Assembly: GCA_015067605.1 (NCBI GenBank)
Contig: SVME01000009.1
Location: 1 to 38,776 of the forward strand
Source of the DNA: Oscillospiraceae bacterium
Lineage (GTDB): Bacteria; Bacillota; Clostridia; Oscillospirales; Oscillospiraceae
Direction: 5' to 3'
Length of the DNA: 38,776 nucleotides
Positions 1 through 7,414 of the stretch are shown here, one piece after another. A program made the translations under genes and the position numbers. How positions within the stretch are numbered: the stretch's first letter is position 1; each line of letters begins with the position of its first letter. Below the pieces are notes generated by a model. It saw only the letters and a list, made by a program, of their open reading frames with translations, had not been told where the DNA came from and did no database searches.

Positions 1-1
1 A

Positions 2-727
2 ATGGCTGTCGTATCTATGAAGCAACTGCTGGAGGCCGGTGTTCACTTCGGTCACCAGACCCGCCGCTGGAACCCCAAAATGGCTCCCTACATCTACACC
101 GAGCGTAACGGTATCTACATCATCGATTTGCAGAAGACCGTTAAGAAGCTGGAGGAGGCCTACAACTTCGTTCGTGAGATTTCCGCCAATGGCGGCAACG
201 TGCTGTTCGTCGGCACCAAGAAGCAGGCTCAGGACGCTATCAAGGAAGAGGCTGCCCGTTGCGGCGGTTACTACGTCAACGCCCGTTGGCTGGGCGGCAT
301 GATGACCAACTTCCGCACCATGCGTACCCGTATCGACCGTCTGGCTCAGCTGCGTAAGATGGAGGCTGATGGCACCTTTGCCATGCTGCCCAAGAAGGAA
401 GTCATCCAGCTGCAGGGCGAGATCGAGAAGCTGGAAAAGTACCTGGGCGGCGTTAAGGAAATGAAGAAGCTGCCTGCTTGCCTGTTCATCGTTGACCCCC
501 GTAAGGAGCGCAACGCCATCGCTGAGGCTCGCAAGCTGAATATCCCCATCGTGGCTATCGTTGACACCAACTGCGATCCCGATGAAATCGACTACGTTAT
601 CCCCGGCAACGATGACGCTATTCGCGCCATCCGCCTGATTGCCGCCACCATGGCCAACGCCGCCATCGAGGGCCGTCAGGGTGAGGACGCTGCCGCCGAG
701 GCTGAGACCGAGGCCGCCGCTGAGTAA
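2..727 (+). CDS. rpsB: 30S ribosomal protein S2
   Basis: S2 is a structural protein of the small ribosomal subunit, needed late in assembly and placed between head and body of the 30S particle. The 241-residue product opens with the family signature ([19 protein letters not shown]) and keeps the internal WLGGMMTNF and [18 protein letters not shown] blocks. Length is normal for bacterial S2, and the C-terminus is the usual acidic Ala/Glu-rich tail. The ATG begins at base 2, so promoter and ribosome-binding site lie outside the window, but the N-terminus is complete. It is followed after 23 bases by tsf, the classical rpsB-tsf pair. Confidence 0.98.
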   Translation: MAVVSMKQLLEAGVHFGHQTRRWNPKMAPYIYTERNGIYIIDLQKTVKKLEEAYNFVREISANGGNVLFVGTKKQAQDAIKEEAARCGGYYVNARWLGGMMTNFRTMRTRIDRLAQLRKMEADGTFAMLPKKEVIQLQGEIEKLEKYLGGVKEMKKLPACLFIVDPRKERNAIAEARKLNIPIVAIVDTNCDPDEIDYVIPGNDDAIRAIRLIAATMANAAIEGRQGEDAAAEAETEAAAE

Positions 728-750
728 TTATATCTTAGGAGGAAATAACA

Positions 751-1680
751 ATGGCTTTTACCGCACTGGATGTTAAGAAGCTCCGTGAAATGACCAATGT
801 CGGCATGATGGACTGCAAGGCTGCTCTGTCCGCTACCGATGGCGATATGGATAAGGCTGTGGACTGGCTCCGTGAGAAGGGTCTGGCCAAGGCCGCTAAG
901 AAGGCTGACCGCATTGCTGCCGAGGGCGTTGCTTACGCTACCGTCGTGGGCGGCGTGGGTGTCGTGATTGAGGTCAACTCCGAGACCGACTTCGCTGCCA
1001 AGACTGATGCCTTCATGGATTTGGTCAAGAATCTGGCTGTTGTGGTCGCTGAGCAGAACCCCGCTGACGTGGAGGCTCTGAAGGCCTGCACCTACCCCAA
1101 CTCCAGCCTGACCGTCACCGAAATCATGCAGGAGAAGGTTATGTCCATCGGCGAGAACATGCAGATTCGCCGCTTTGTCCGTCTGCCCGAGAACACCAAC
1201 GTGGCTTACGTCCACGCTGGCGGCACCCACGGCGTTCTGGTGAACCTGGCTGTGGAGGGTGACATCGACGCTACCGAAATCGGCAAGAACGTTGCTATGC
1301 AGATTGCTGCTATGGGCGCTAAGTACTGGGACAAGTCTCAGGTGCCTCAGGCTGAAATCGACAAGGAGCTGGCCGTTCAGGTTGCTCTGATGGACAACGA
1401 TCCCAAGATGGCCAGCAAGCCCGCCGAGGTCAAGGAGAAGATTGCCGCCGGTAAGATGGCTGCTTTCTACAAGGAAATCTGCCTGCTGCAGCAGGAGTTC
1501 GTCCGCGGCGACCTGTTCAAGGGCGACGTGGCCGGCTATATTGCTGACGCTGCCAAGAAGCTGGGTGGCAAGGTCACTTTCGTTGACGCTGTTCACTACA
1601 TCAAGGGTGAGGGCATCGAGAAGAAGGTTGACGACTTCGCTGCCGAAGTCGCTGCTCAGATTGCCGGCGCTGGCAAGTAA
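751..1680 (+). CDS. tsf: Translation elongation factor Ts
   Basis: EF-Ts is the cytoplasmic guanine-nucleotide exchange factor that releases GDP from EF-Tu. The 309-residue product has the N-terminal UBA-like domain (LREMTNVGMMDCKAAL, residues about 9-24) and the EF-Tu-contacting motif with TDFAAK at about residues 90-95, followed by the two core subdomains. The start is supported by TAGGAGG 8-9 bases upstream of the ATG. It shares an operon with rpsB and is closed by a strong terminator. pyrH and frr, which follow tsf in many bacteria, are not next to it here. Confidence 0.97.
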   Translation: MAFTALDVKKLREMTNVGMMDCKAALSATDGDMDKAVDWLREKGLAKAAKKADRIAAEGVAYATVVGGVGVVIEVNSETDFAAKTDAFMDLVKNLAVVVAEQNPADVEALKACTYPNSSLTVTEIMQEKVMSIGENMQIRRFVRLPENTNVAYVHAGGTHGVLVNLAVEGDIDATEIGKNVAMQIAAMGAKYWDKSQVPQAEIDKELAVQVALMDNDPKMASKPAEVKEKIAAGKMAAFYKEICLLQQEFVRGDLFKGDVAGYIADAAKKLGGKVTFVDAVHYIKGEGIEKKVDDFAAEVAAQIAGAGK

Positions 1681-1708
1681 TTGGCTGCTTCCCAAATTGC
1701 TGAATCAT

Positions 1709-1740
1709 AAAACCGCTCCTCACCCGAGGAGCGGTTTTTG
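1709..1740 (+). terminator. Rho-independent terminator of rpsB-tsf
   Basis: A GC-rich hairpin (ACCGCTCCTC, loop ACCC, GAGGAGCGGT) is followed directly by a T-run. It lies 28 bases after the tsf stop codon. Confidence 0.9.
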
Positions 1741-1761
1741 TGCGCCCCCAAAGCGGTGTAA

Positions 1762-1997
1762 TAAATTATCGTTTAGCGCACCAACGTATCGAACAACCAT
1801 GTCATTGCGAGGAGCGAAGCGACGTGGCAATCTCCCGGCACAGCGTTTGTACTTTATCAGCCCACAGGAATGAAAACAGCGTTAAAACGTCATTTTTATT
1901 CCTCAACGCTCATTGTGGATGTAGCTTTCAGCAGGAGATTGCCACGGGCCTACGGCCCTCGCAATGACAGCTTTTCTGTCACGAAAACGATAATTTA
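1762..1997. repeat. Palindromic MITE-like repeat, copy 1 (short form)
   Basis: A 236-bp non-coding element bounded by inverted TAAATTATCG ends (1762-1771 and 1988-1997). Inside are two inverted modules, GTCATTGCGAGGAGCG... at 1801-1835 and its complement ending CTCGCAATGAC near 1968. They flank a central core running from about 1836 to 1930 that contains GCGTTTGTACTTTATCAG. The core and modules recur at 25230-25570 (opposite orientation) and 31306-31650 (same orientation). No transposase is encoded. If TA is the target duplication this would fit an IS630/mariner-type non-autonomous element, but that is inference. Its right end runs into the C-terminal codons of the minus-strand gene at 1979-2260. 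Confidence 0.8.
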
Positions 1998-2260
1998 GCG
2001 TTCTGATATGTTGGTTTTGATGTATGATTCATAATGATTTTTCCCCATTTGAGGGCGGTTTTGACGGATTGATATTTAAGCTCGTTTCTTATGTCGAGAT
2101 ATGCCTCGATGATTTGCTGTTCATCTAGCGATAATTTTCCGATGATTTCCGACATCCGTTCTTCCAGCACGGCACAATGCTCCCGAAGGGTTTCCAGATG
2201 GACATCCTCCAGTTGCGCAATGTCCGGAAGATGATACAGTCGCTCCAATCTATTGTCCAA
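1979..2260 (-). CDS. Small hypothetical protein, helical
   Basis: A 93-residue cytoplasmic protein I do not firmly recognise. It is leucine- and glutamate-rich and looks entirely helical, with possible coiled coil around residues 20-60; I recall vaguely similar short Clostridia proteins of DUF6809 type, but cannot support that here. The start codon is TTG, chosen because AGGAGGG lies 6 bases upstream and a consensus promoter lies just behind it. The last five codons and the stop (1979-1993) are inside the terminal inverted repeat of the adjacent palindromic element, so the natural C-terminus has probably been replaced by NAKLSFS. It is divergent from the small HTH gene at 2360. Confidence 0.65.
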   Translation of the reverse strand: MDNRLERLYHLPDIAQLEDVHLETLREHCAVLEERMSEIIGKLSLDEQQIIEAYLDIRNELKYQSVKTALKWGKIIMNHTSKPTYQNAKLSFS

Positions 2261-2283
2261 AGCGTACCCTCCTTTTTGTGATG

Positions 2284-2312
2284 ATTATAGATACACATTT
2301 CAGTATAGTCAA
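2284..2312 (-). promoter_or_regulatory. Sigma-A-type promoter of the small hypothetical gene
   Basis: On the minus strand: TTGACT (2312-2307), a 17-base spacer and a perfect TATAAT (2289-2284). Predicted transcription starts near 2277, giving a leader of under 20 bases before the TTG start at 2260. Confidence 0.8.
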
Positions 2313-2359
2313 GCCCGTTTTTACAAAGGATAATGAACGTATCTTTTAAAAAGGGGGCG

Positions 2360-2566
2360 ATGTGCTTGATAAGCTATGATCCGCTGTGGGAAACCATGGA
2401 GAAACGTGGGGAAACCACCTATACGCTTATCAACAAGCACGGCATCAACCCCAGAACGGTCAATAATCTCAAGCATAACCGTTCCATTACCATGTTCACG
2501 CTGGAGCGCTTATGCCAGATTTTGCAGTGCCAAGCAGAAAGCATTGTCGTGTTTACGCCCGATTAG
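2360..2566 (+). CDS. Small XRE-like helix-turn-helix protein
   Basis: A 68-residue putative DNA-binding protein that is nearly all helix-turn-helix domain. After an ISYDPLWETM opening come the predicted helices TTYTLINKHGINPRTVNNLK and MFTLERLCQILQCQAESIV. This matches the small Cro/C1-type regulators of Firmicutes that begin ISYDPLW and end just after the last helix. An upstream in-frame ATG at 2333 would add nine residues; I chose 2360 because the family begins at this point. Neither start has an ideal ribosome-binding site (AAAGGA is 2 bases from 2333, AAGGGGGCG abuts 2360). The target is unknown; its divergent neighbour is a candidate. Confidence 0.75.
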   Translation: MCLISYDPLWETMEKRGETTYTLINKHGINPRTVNNLKHNRSITMFTLERLCQILQCQAESIVVFTPD

Positions 2567-2576
2567 CCATAACCCT

Positions 2577-2605
2577 ACCGCTCCTCTTTTGGGGGGCGGT
2601 TTTTG
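2577..2605 (+). terminator. Rho-independent terminator after the HTH gene
   Basis: Stem ACCGCTCC / GGGGCGGT with one G-T pair and a TCTTTTGG-like loop, followed by TTTTT. It begins 10 bases after the stop codon. The rest of the 306-base gap up to 2873 holds the redox-operon promoter and operator-like palindrome; 2606-2750 shows nothing I can name. Confidence 0.8.
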
Positions 2606-2750
2606 CTATTCATTATTTACCAGTCCTGAAGGGGTGGACACGGACGGGGGACTGTGGTATGCTGAAAAGACTGGCAGGTTACGGCGAAAAAGTCCACAAA
2701 TATAAAGCTCTGAAAAGTGGATTTTTGTGTACATTCTCGTAAGATAATCC

Positions 2751-2779
2751 TTGCATTTTGACTAAAAAGCGGTTATAAT
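2751..2779 (+). promoter_or_regulatory. Promoter of the hdr/flx/frd operon
   Basis: TTGCAT (2751-2756), a 17-base spacer and a perfect TATAAT (2774-2779). Predicted start of transcription is near 2786, giving a leader of about 87 bases before hdrB. An alternative TTGACT at 2758 is too close to the -10 box (10 bases). Confidence 0.75.
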
Positions 2780-2792
2780 GGGGGGAGATATC

Positions 2793-2820
2793 GGTAGGAA
2801 TTTATCGATAATTACCTGCC
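2793..2820. promoter_or_regulatory. Operator-like 28-bp palindrome downstream of the -10 box
   Basis: The palindrome GGTAGGAATTTATC|GATAATTACCTGCC pairs at 11 of 14 positions around a centre between 2806 and 2807, with a perfect TTATCGATAA core. It would lie at about +7 to +34 of the predicted transcript, a typical repressor position. It does not resemble the Rex or FNR consensus. The binding protein is unknown. Confidence 0.55.
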
Positions 2821-2872
2821 ATATAATATGTTATTCCCTCCGCGATCTGCGGATTGAAAGGAAGGATCGATT

Positions 2873-3658
2873 ATGACGTACAGCTATTATCCCGGCTGCA
2901 CCCTGCGCACTAAGGCCAAGGATCTGGATACCTATGCCAGACGCTCTGCTGAGGCGCTGGGCTTCACGCTGGAGGAACTGGACAACTGGCAGTGCTGCGG
3001 CGGTGTGTATCCGCTGGGCGGCGATGAAATCGCCAGCAAACTGCCCTCTGTCCGTGCCCTGAACGCCGCTAAGGAGAAGGGGCAGGATTTGGTAGCGGTG
3101 TGCAGCGCTTGCTACCATGTGCTCAAGCGTGTCAATGACGACATGGTAAATGTTGAAGACACACAAAATCGAGCCAACAATTATATGCAGCTTGACGAGC
3201 CTTACAAGGGCGAGACCAAGGTGCTGCACTTCCTTGAGGTGCTGCGTGACCGTGTGGGCTTCGACGAGCTGAAGAAGAAGGTTGTCAACCCTCTGACCGG
3301 CAAGAAGATTGGCGCTTACTACGGCTGCCTGCTGCTTCGCCCCAGCGACGTGATGGCTTTCGACAACGCGGAGAATCCCACCATTCTGGAGGATTTCATC
3401 CGTGCCATCGGCGCCACGCCCGTGATTTACCCCTACCGCAACGAGTGCTGCGGCGGCTACATCAGCCTGAAGGAGAAGGAGCTGGCCACCTCTATGTGCG
3501 ACAAGATTACCGAAAGCGCCGCCGGCTTTGAGGCGGAGTGCCTGGTAACGGCCTGCCCGCTGTGCAAGTACAATCTGAACAAGAGTGGCAAGCTACCTGT
3601 GGTCTATTTTACTGAGCTTCTGGCGGAGGCTCTGGGTGTGAAGGAGGATGCACAGTGA
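2873..3658 (+). CDS. hdrB: Heterodisulfide reductase subunit B-like protein (HdrB)
   Basis: In methanogens HdrB carries the noncubane 4Fe-4S clusters where the CoM-S-S-CoB disulfide is reduced. In bacteria the substrate is usually unknown. The 261-residue product has two complete CCG domains: C9, C41-C42-G, C77xxC80 and C152, C192-C193-G, C228xxC231. It is cytoplasmic with no signal or membrane segment. AAAGGAAGGA precedes the ATG. It is first in the operon and overlaps hdrC by 4 bases. In this context it could pass electrons onward to the fumarate-reductase-like pair instead of reducing a heterodisulfide, but that is inference. Confidence 0.9.
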   Translation: MTYSYYPGCTLRTKAKDLDTYARRSAEALGFTLEELDNWQCCGGVYPLGGDEIASKLPSVRALNAAKEKGQDLVAVCSACYHVLKRVNDDMVNVEDTQNRANNYMQLDEPYKGETKVLHFLEVLRDRVGFDELKKKVVNPLTGKKIGAYYGCLLLRPSDVMAFDNAENPTILEDFIRAIGATPVIYPYRNECCGGYISLKEKELATSMCDKITESAAGFEAECLVTACPLCKYNLNKSGKLPVVYFTELLAEALGVKEDAQ

Positions 3659-4035
3659 ACAAGCAAGCGGAACTGATTCGTGAGATTTCCGGCGTGAATC
3701 CTCTCAAGTGCATGAAGTGCGGCAAATGCTCCGCTTCCTGCCCCTCCTACAATGAGATGGACATCAAGCCCCATCAATTCGTTTCCTATGTAATCAACGA
3801 GGACATCGAGGCCCTGACCGCCTCCAAGTCCCTGTACAAGTGCTTGAGCTGTTTTGCCTGCGTGGAGCGGTGCCCCCGTGGCGTGAAGCCCGGCAAGCTG
3901 ATTGACGCAGCCCGTCAGGTGGTGGTTCGTCAAAGAGGGCAGGAGTACCTGTCTGCCGACGAGATCCCCGAACTGCTGGATGACGAAACGCCCCAGCAGC
4001 TGCTCATGAGCGCTTTTAGAAAGTACCGGAGGTGA
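3655..4035 (+). CDS. hdrC: Heterodisulfide reductase subunit C-like ferredoxin (HdrC)
   Basis: A 126-residue soluble protein with two 4Fe-4S motifs, CMKCGKCSASCP (C19-C29) and CLSCFACVERCP (C63-C73), separated by about 33 residues as in HdrC. It bridges HdrA clusters to the HdrB active site. The GTG start overlaps the hdrB stop (GTGA) and has AAGGAGG 7 bases upstream, so translational coupling is likely. The short tail after the second cluster (MSAFRKYRR) has no recognisable domain. Confidence 0.9.
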   Translation: MNKQAELIREISGVNPLKCMKCGKCSASCPSYNEMDIKPHQFVSYVINEDIEALTASKSLYKCLSCFACVERCPRGVKPGKLIDAARQVVVRQRGQEYLSADEIPELLDDETPQQLLMSAFRKYRR

Positions 4036-4040
4036 TTGCC

Positions 4041-6029
4041 TTGCAAAGAATTGGCGTATTTGTGTGCCACTGCGGCAGTAACATCGCTGCCACGGTGGAC
4101 GTGAAAAAGGTCGTGGAAATGGCTCTGCTGGAGCAGGGCGTTGTCCACGCAGAAGACTACCCCTATATGTGCAGTGAGGCTGGCCAGTCCCGCATCGCTG
4201 CCGCTGTGGCAGAGAAAAAGCTGACCGGCATTGTGGTCTGCTCCTGCTCACCCCGTATGCACGAGGCTACCTTCCGTAAGGCCGCCGAGCGTGCCGGCAT
4301 CAACCCCTACATGGTGGAAATCGCCAATATTCGTGAGCATTGCTCCTGGATCCACAAGGACATGGTCGAGGCCACCGAGAAGGCCACCATTTTGATGCGT
4401 GCCGCTGTGGCGAAGGTGCATCTGAACGCACCGTTGCAGGCTGGCGAGAGCATGGTCACCAAGCGGGCGCTGGTCATCGGCGGCGGCATCGCCGGTATCC
4501 AGACCGCCATCGACATTGCGGATGCTGGCTACAAGGTGGACATCGTGGAAAAGACCCCCTCCATCGGCGGTCGGATGTCCCAGCTGGATAAGACCTTCCC
4601 CACGCTGGACTGCTCTGCTTGTATCCTGACCCCCAAGATGGTGGAGGCAGCTGCTCATGAAAACATCACCATCCATACCTATTCCGAGGTGGAAAAGGTT
4701 GCGGGCTTCGTGGGCAACTTCACGGTGGACATCCGCAAGAAGGCCCGCTTCGTGGACATCGCCAAGTGTACCGGCTGCGGTGTCTGTCAGGAGAAGTGCC
4801 CCTCTAAGAAGACTCCCAACGAGTTCAACAGAGGTCTGAATAACCGTTCTGCCATCTATACCCCCTTCGCACAGGCGATTCCCAACGTGCCGGTTATCGA
4901 TACCACCGCCTGCATCAAGTTCAAGACCGGTAAGTGCGGCGTTTGCGAAAAGGTCTGTCAGGCCGGCGCTATCAACTATGCCCAGCAGGACGAAATCATC
5001 ACCGAGAACTATGGTGCCATCGTGGTTGCCACCGGCTTTGATACCATCAAATTGGACAACTACGGCGAGTACGCCTACGGCCAGAGCAAGGACGTGATCA
5101 CCTCTCTGGAGCTGGAGCGTGTCATGAACGCTGCCGGCCCCACCAAGGGTCATCTGGAACGTCTGTCCGACGGCAAGGCACCCAAGGAAATCGTGTTCAT
5201 TCAGTGCGTGGGCAGCCGCTGCTCCGACGACCGTGGCAAGCCCTACTGCTCCAAAATCTGCTGTATGTACACCGCCAAGCACGCCATGCTGATTCGGGAT
5301 AAGTACCCTGATACCAATGTGACCGTGTTCTATATTGACGTTCGTACCCCCGGCAAAAACTTCGATGAGTTCTACCGCCGTGCGGTGGAGGACTATGGTG
5401 TTAACTACATCAAGGGTCAGGTTGGCAAGGTCATTCCCCAGCCCGATGGCAGCCTGCTGGTGCAGGGCGTGGATCTTCTGGATCAGAAGCAGATTCTGAA
5501 GAAGGCTGATATGGTCGTTCTGGCTACCGCCATCGAGCCGAACCCCGATGTGCGAAAGATTGCCACCATGCTGACGGCCTCCATCGATACCAACAACTTC
5601 CTCACCGAGGCACATCCCAAGCTGCGGCCTGTGGAATCTCCCACCGCCGGCGTGTTCCTGTCCGGTGTTTGCCAAGGTCCCAAGGACATCCCCGAAACTG
5701 TGGCACAGGCCGGTGCCGCTGCGGTGAAGGTCATTGGCCTGCTGGCGAAGGATAAGCTGAAAACCAACCCCTGCACCGCCAAGGCCGACGAGCTGCTGTG
5801 CAACGGCTGCTCTACCTGCGCCAACGTGTGTCCCTACGGTGCGATTTCCTACGAAACGAAGCTCATCAACGACCATGGCATCCGTGAGGATCGCCGTGTG
5901 GCGGTGGTCAATAACGCTCTGTGTCAGGGCTGCGGTGCCTGTACCGTTGCCTGCCCCAGCGGCGCCATGGATCTGCAGGGCTTCTCCAATAGACAAATTC
6001 TCGCGGAGGTGGACGCAATATGTCGATAA
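4041..6029 (+). CDS. hdrA: Heterodisulfide reductase subunit A-like flavoprotein (HdrA), predicted bifurcating subunit
   Basis: HdrA binds the FAD at which electron pairs are split between a high-potential acceptor and ferredoxin. The product (about 662 residues) shows, in order: an N-terminal VCHCG motif (C9, C11); the FAD motif GGGIAG (about 146-151) followed by GGRMSQLDKTFPT; ferredoxin-type CTGCGVCQEKC (about 243-253); a Cys-rich CIKFKTGKCGVCEKVC (from about 290); CVGSR with CSKICC (from about 388); and two C-terminal 4Fe-4S motifs, CNGCSTCANVC (about 587) and CQGCGACTVAC (about 628). The frame is open from a GTG at 4032, but GGAGGTGA is ideally placed for TTG at 4041, and MQRIGVFVCHCG matches known HdrA N-termini. 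It overlaps mvhD by 10 bases. Confidence 0.93.
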   Translation: MQRIGVFVCHCGSNIAATVDVKKVVEMALLEQGVVHAEDYPYMCSEAGQSRIAAAVAEKKLTGIVVCSCSPRMHEATFRKAAERAGINPYMVEIANIREHCSWIHKDMVEATEKATILMRAAVAKVHLNAPLQAGESMVTKRALVIGGGIAGIQTAIDIADAGYKVDIVEKTPSIGGRMSQLDKTFPTLDCSACILTPKMVEAAAHENITIHTYSEVEKVAGFVGNFTVDIRKKARFVDIAKCTGCGVCQEKCPSKKTPNEFNRGLNNRSAIYTPFAQAIPNVPVIDTTACIKFKTGKCGVCEKVCQAGAINYAQQDEIITENYGAIVVATGFDTIKLDNYGEYAYGQSKDVITSLELERVMNAAGPTKGHLERLSDGKAPKEIVFIQCVGSRCSDDRGKPYCSKICCMYTAKHAMLIRDKYPDTNVTVFYIDVRTPGKNFDEFYRRAVEDYGVNYIKGQVGKVIPQPDGSLLVQGVDLLDQKQILKKADMVVLATAIEPNPDVRKIATMLTASIDTNNFLTEAHPKLRPVESPTAGVFLSGVCQGPKDIPETVAQAGAAAVKVIGLLAKDKLKTNPCTAKADELLCNGCSTCANVCPYGAISYETKLINDHGIREDRRVAVVNNALCQGCGACTVACPSGAMDLQGFSNRQILAEVDAICR

Positions 6030-6457
6030 ATAATGATTTCCGCCCCACGATTGTAGCGTTCTGCTGCAACTGGTGCAGCTACGCCGGTGCGGATCTGGCC
6101 GGCTCCAGCCGACTGGCGTATCCGGCAGATGTGAAGATTATTCGGGTGCCCTGCTCCTGCCGGGTCAACCCCATGTTCATCCTCCGTGCCTTTGAGAAGG
6201 GCGCGGACGGCGTGATTCTGTGCGGTTGCCACCCCGGTGACTGCCACTACTCCACCGGCAACTACTATGCCCGCCGCCGGATGACTCTGCTGTTTTCCAT
6301 GCTGGACTATCTGGGCGTGGAGAACGGCCGTACCCGTGTGGAATGGGTGTCCGCCGCTGAGGGCGTGAAGTTCTCCGAAACCATGAACAGCTTCGTGGAA
6401 AAGGTTCGCAGCCTTGGCCCGAACGTGAGATTGGGGGATCTGAGATGCAAGAATTGA
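6020..6457 (+). CDS. mvhD: MvhD/FlxD-like iron-sulfur electron-transfer subunit
   Basis: MvhD holds a 2Fe-2S cluster and carries electrons from a dehydrogenase or hydrogenase module to HdrA. The 145-residue product has the family cysteines: CCNWCS (C15, C16, C19), PCSCR (C45, C47) and CGCHPGDC (C68, C70, C75). The ATG has GGAGG upstream and lies inside the end of hdrA; its own end overlaps the next gene by 13 bases. No hydrogenase genes (MvhA/MvhG) are present. With the NAD-binding subunit downstream this fits the FlxD position of bacterial FlxABCD-HdrABC complexes. Confidence 0.9.
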   Translation: MSINNDFRPTIVAFCCNWCSYAGADLAGSSRLAYPADVKIIRVPCSCRVNPMFILRAFEKGADGVILCGCHPGDCHYSTGNYYARRRMTLLFSMLDYLGVENGRTRVEWVSAAEGVKFSETMNSFVEKVRSLGPNVRLGDLRCKN

Positions 6458-7410
6458 TCAATAGAGCCAAAGCGCTGCTGGAAAGCGGCGAGGTTGCCCG
6501 TGTTCTGGGCTGGCGCAAGGGCGAAAACGTCTGGGACGTGGAGCCTGCGTTCTTTAATAATGCCGAGGAGCTGGAGAATTTCGTGTATAACGGCTTCTGC
6601 GGTGCCAACCTGAGCAAGTATATGATCGAGGCCTCCAAGCTGGAGGGCAAGACTCTCGTGTTCCTGAAGCCCTGCGATACCTATAGCTTCAACCAGCTGA
6701 CCAAGGAGCATCGTGTGGATCGGGAGAAGGCCTACATCATCGGCGTTGGCTGCAAGGGAAAGCTGAAAGTTGAGAACATCGATGCCAAGGGTATTTTGGA
6801 TGTTATCGGTGCTGACTACCCCGATGCCGCCGAAACCCTCACCGTCAAGACCCTCTACGGCGATACCGAGGTTTCCTACAAGTCCGCCATGCTGGAGCGG
6901 TGCCATGTCTGCAAGGGCAAGGAGCATATGGTCTACGATGAGCTGATTGGCGAGTCCGTGGATACCATTGATGCCGACCGTTTTGCGGAGGTTGCCAAAA
7001 TCGAGGCCATGAGTCCCGAGGAGAAGTTCGCCTTCTTCCAGAGCGAGCTGAGTAAGTGCATCCGCTGCAATGCCTGCCGGAATGTGTGTCCTGCCTGCTC
7101 CTGCCGCAAGTGCGTCTTTGACAGCAATAAATTCGATTCCGCCCAGAAGGCCAACACCACCTCCTTCGAGGAGAAGATGTTCCATATTATCCGTGCCTTC
7201 CACGTGGCCGGTCGCTGCACCGACTGCGGCGAGTGCAGCCGCGTCTGTCCTCAGGGCATTCCGCTGCATCTGTTCAACCGGAAGTTCATCAAGGATATCA
7301 ACGAGCTGTACGGCGATTTCCAGGCTGGTGCCGATATCGACGCCAGAGGCCCGCTGACCAACTTCCAGCTGGACGATTGCGAGCCAGATATCGTGACCAA
7401 GAGGGGGTAA
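6445..7410 (+). CDS. 4Fe-4S dicluster protein of the Flx module (FrhB-like N-terminus)
   Basis: A 321-residue soluble iron-sulfur protein, one of the two Fe-S subunits expected in a Flx-type NADH dehydrogenase module (FlxB or FlxC; I cannot say which label applies). The N-terminal half has a KPCD motif (about residues 74-77) and resembles the F420-hydrogenase beta-subunit fold. Then comes CHVCKGKEH (about 152-160), and two ferredoxin motifs: a crowded CIRCNACRNVCPACSCRKC from C205 and CTDCGECSRVCPQG from C258. It starts within mvhD behind GGGGGATCTGAG, so the two are probably translationally coupled. Possible roles are docking the NADH subunit or carrying electrons to ferredoxin. Confidence 0.8.
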   Translation: MQELINRAKALLESGEVARVLGWRKGENVWDVEPAFFNNAEELENFVYNGFCGANLSKYMIEASKLEGKTLVFLKPCDTYSFNQLTKEHRVDREKAYIIGVGCKGKLKVENIDAKGILDVIGADYPDAAETLTVKTLYGDTEVSYKSAMLERCHVCKGKEHMVYDELIGESVDTIDADRFAEVAKIEAMSPEEKFAFFQSELSKCIRCNACRNVCPACSCRKCVFDSNKFDSAQKANTTSFEEKMFHIIRAFHVAGRCTDCGECSRVCPQGIPLHLFNRKFIKDINELYGDFQAGADIDARGPLTNFQLDDCEPDIVTKRG

Positions 7411-7414
7411 GAAG

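Noticed and set aside
676-1695. 339-residue open frame on the minus strand across tsf
   Set aside because: It is the mirror of tsf; the protein is dominated by Leu, Val, Ser, His and Gly as expected for an antisense frame of a GC-rich gene, and has no domain.
2687-2735. Imperfect AAAAAGTCCAC / GTGGATTTTT inverted repeat before the redox promoter
   Set aside because: Long loop, a mismatch and no gene ending just before it; too weak to call as a terminator.
4248-5996. 582-residue open frame on the minus strand across hdrA
   Set aside because: Same effect of biased codon use in hdrA. The plus-strand product has complete FAD and Fe-S motifs; the minus-strand one has none.
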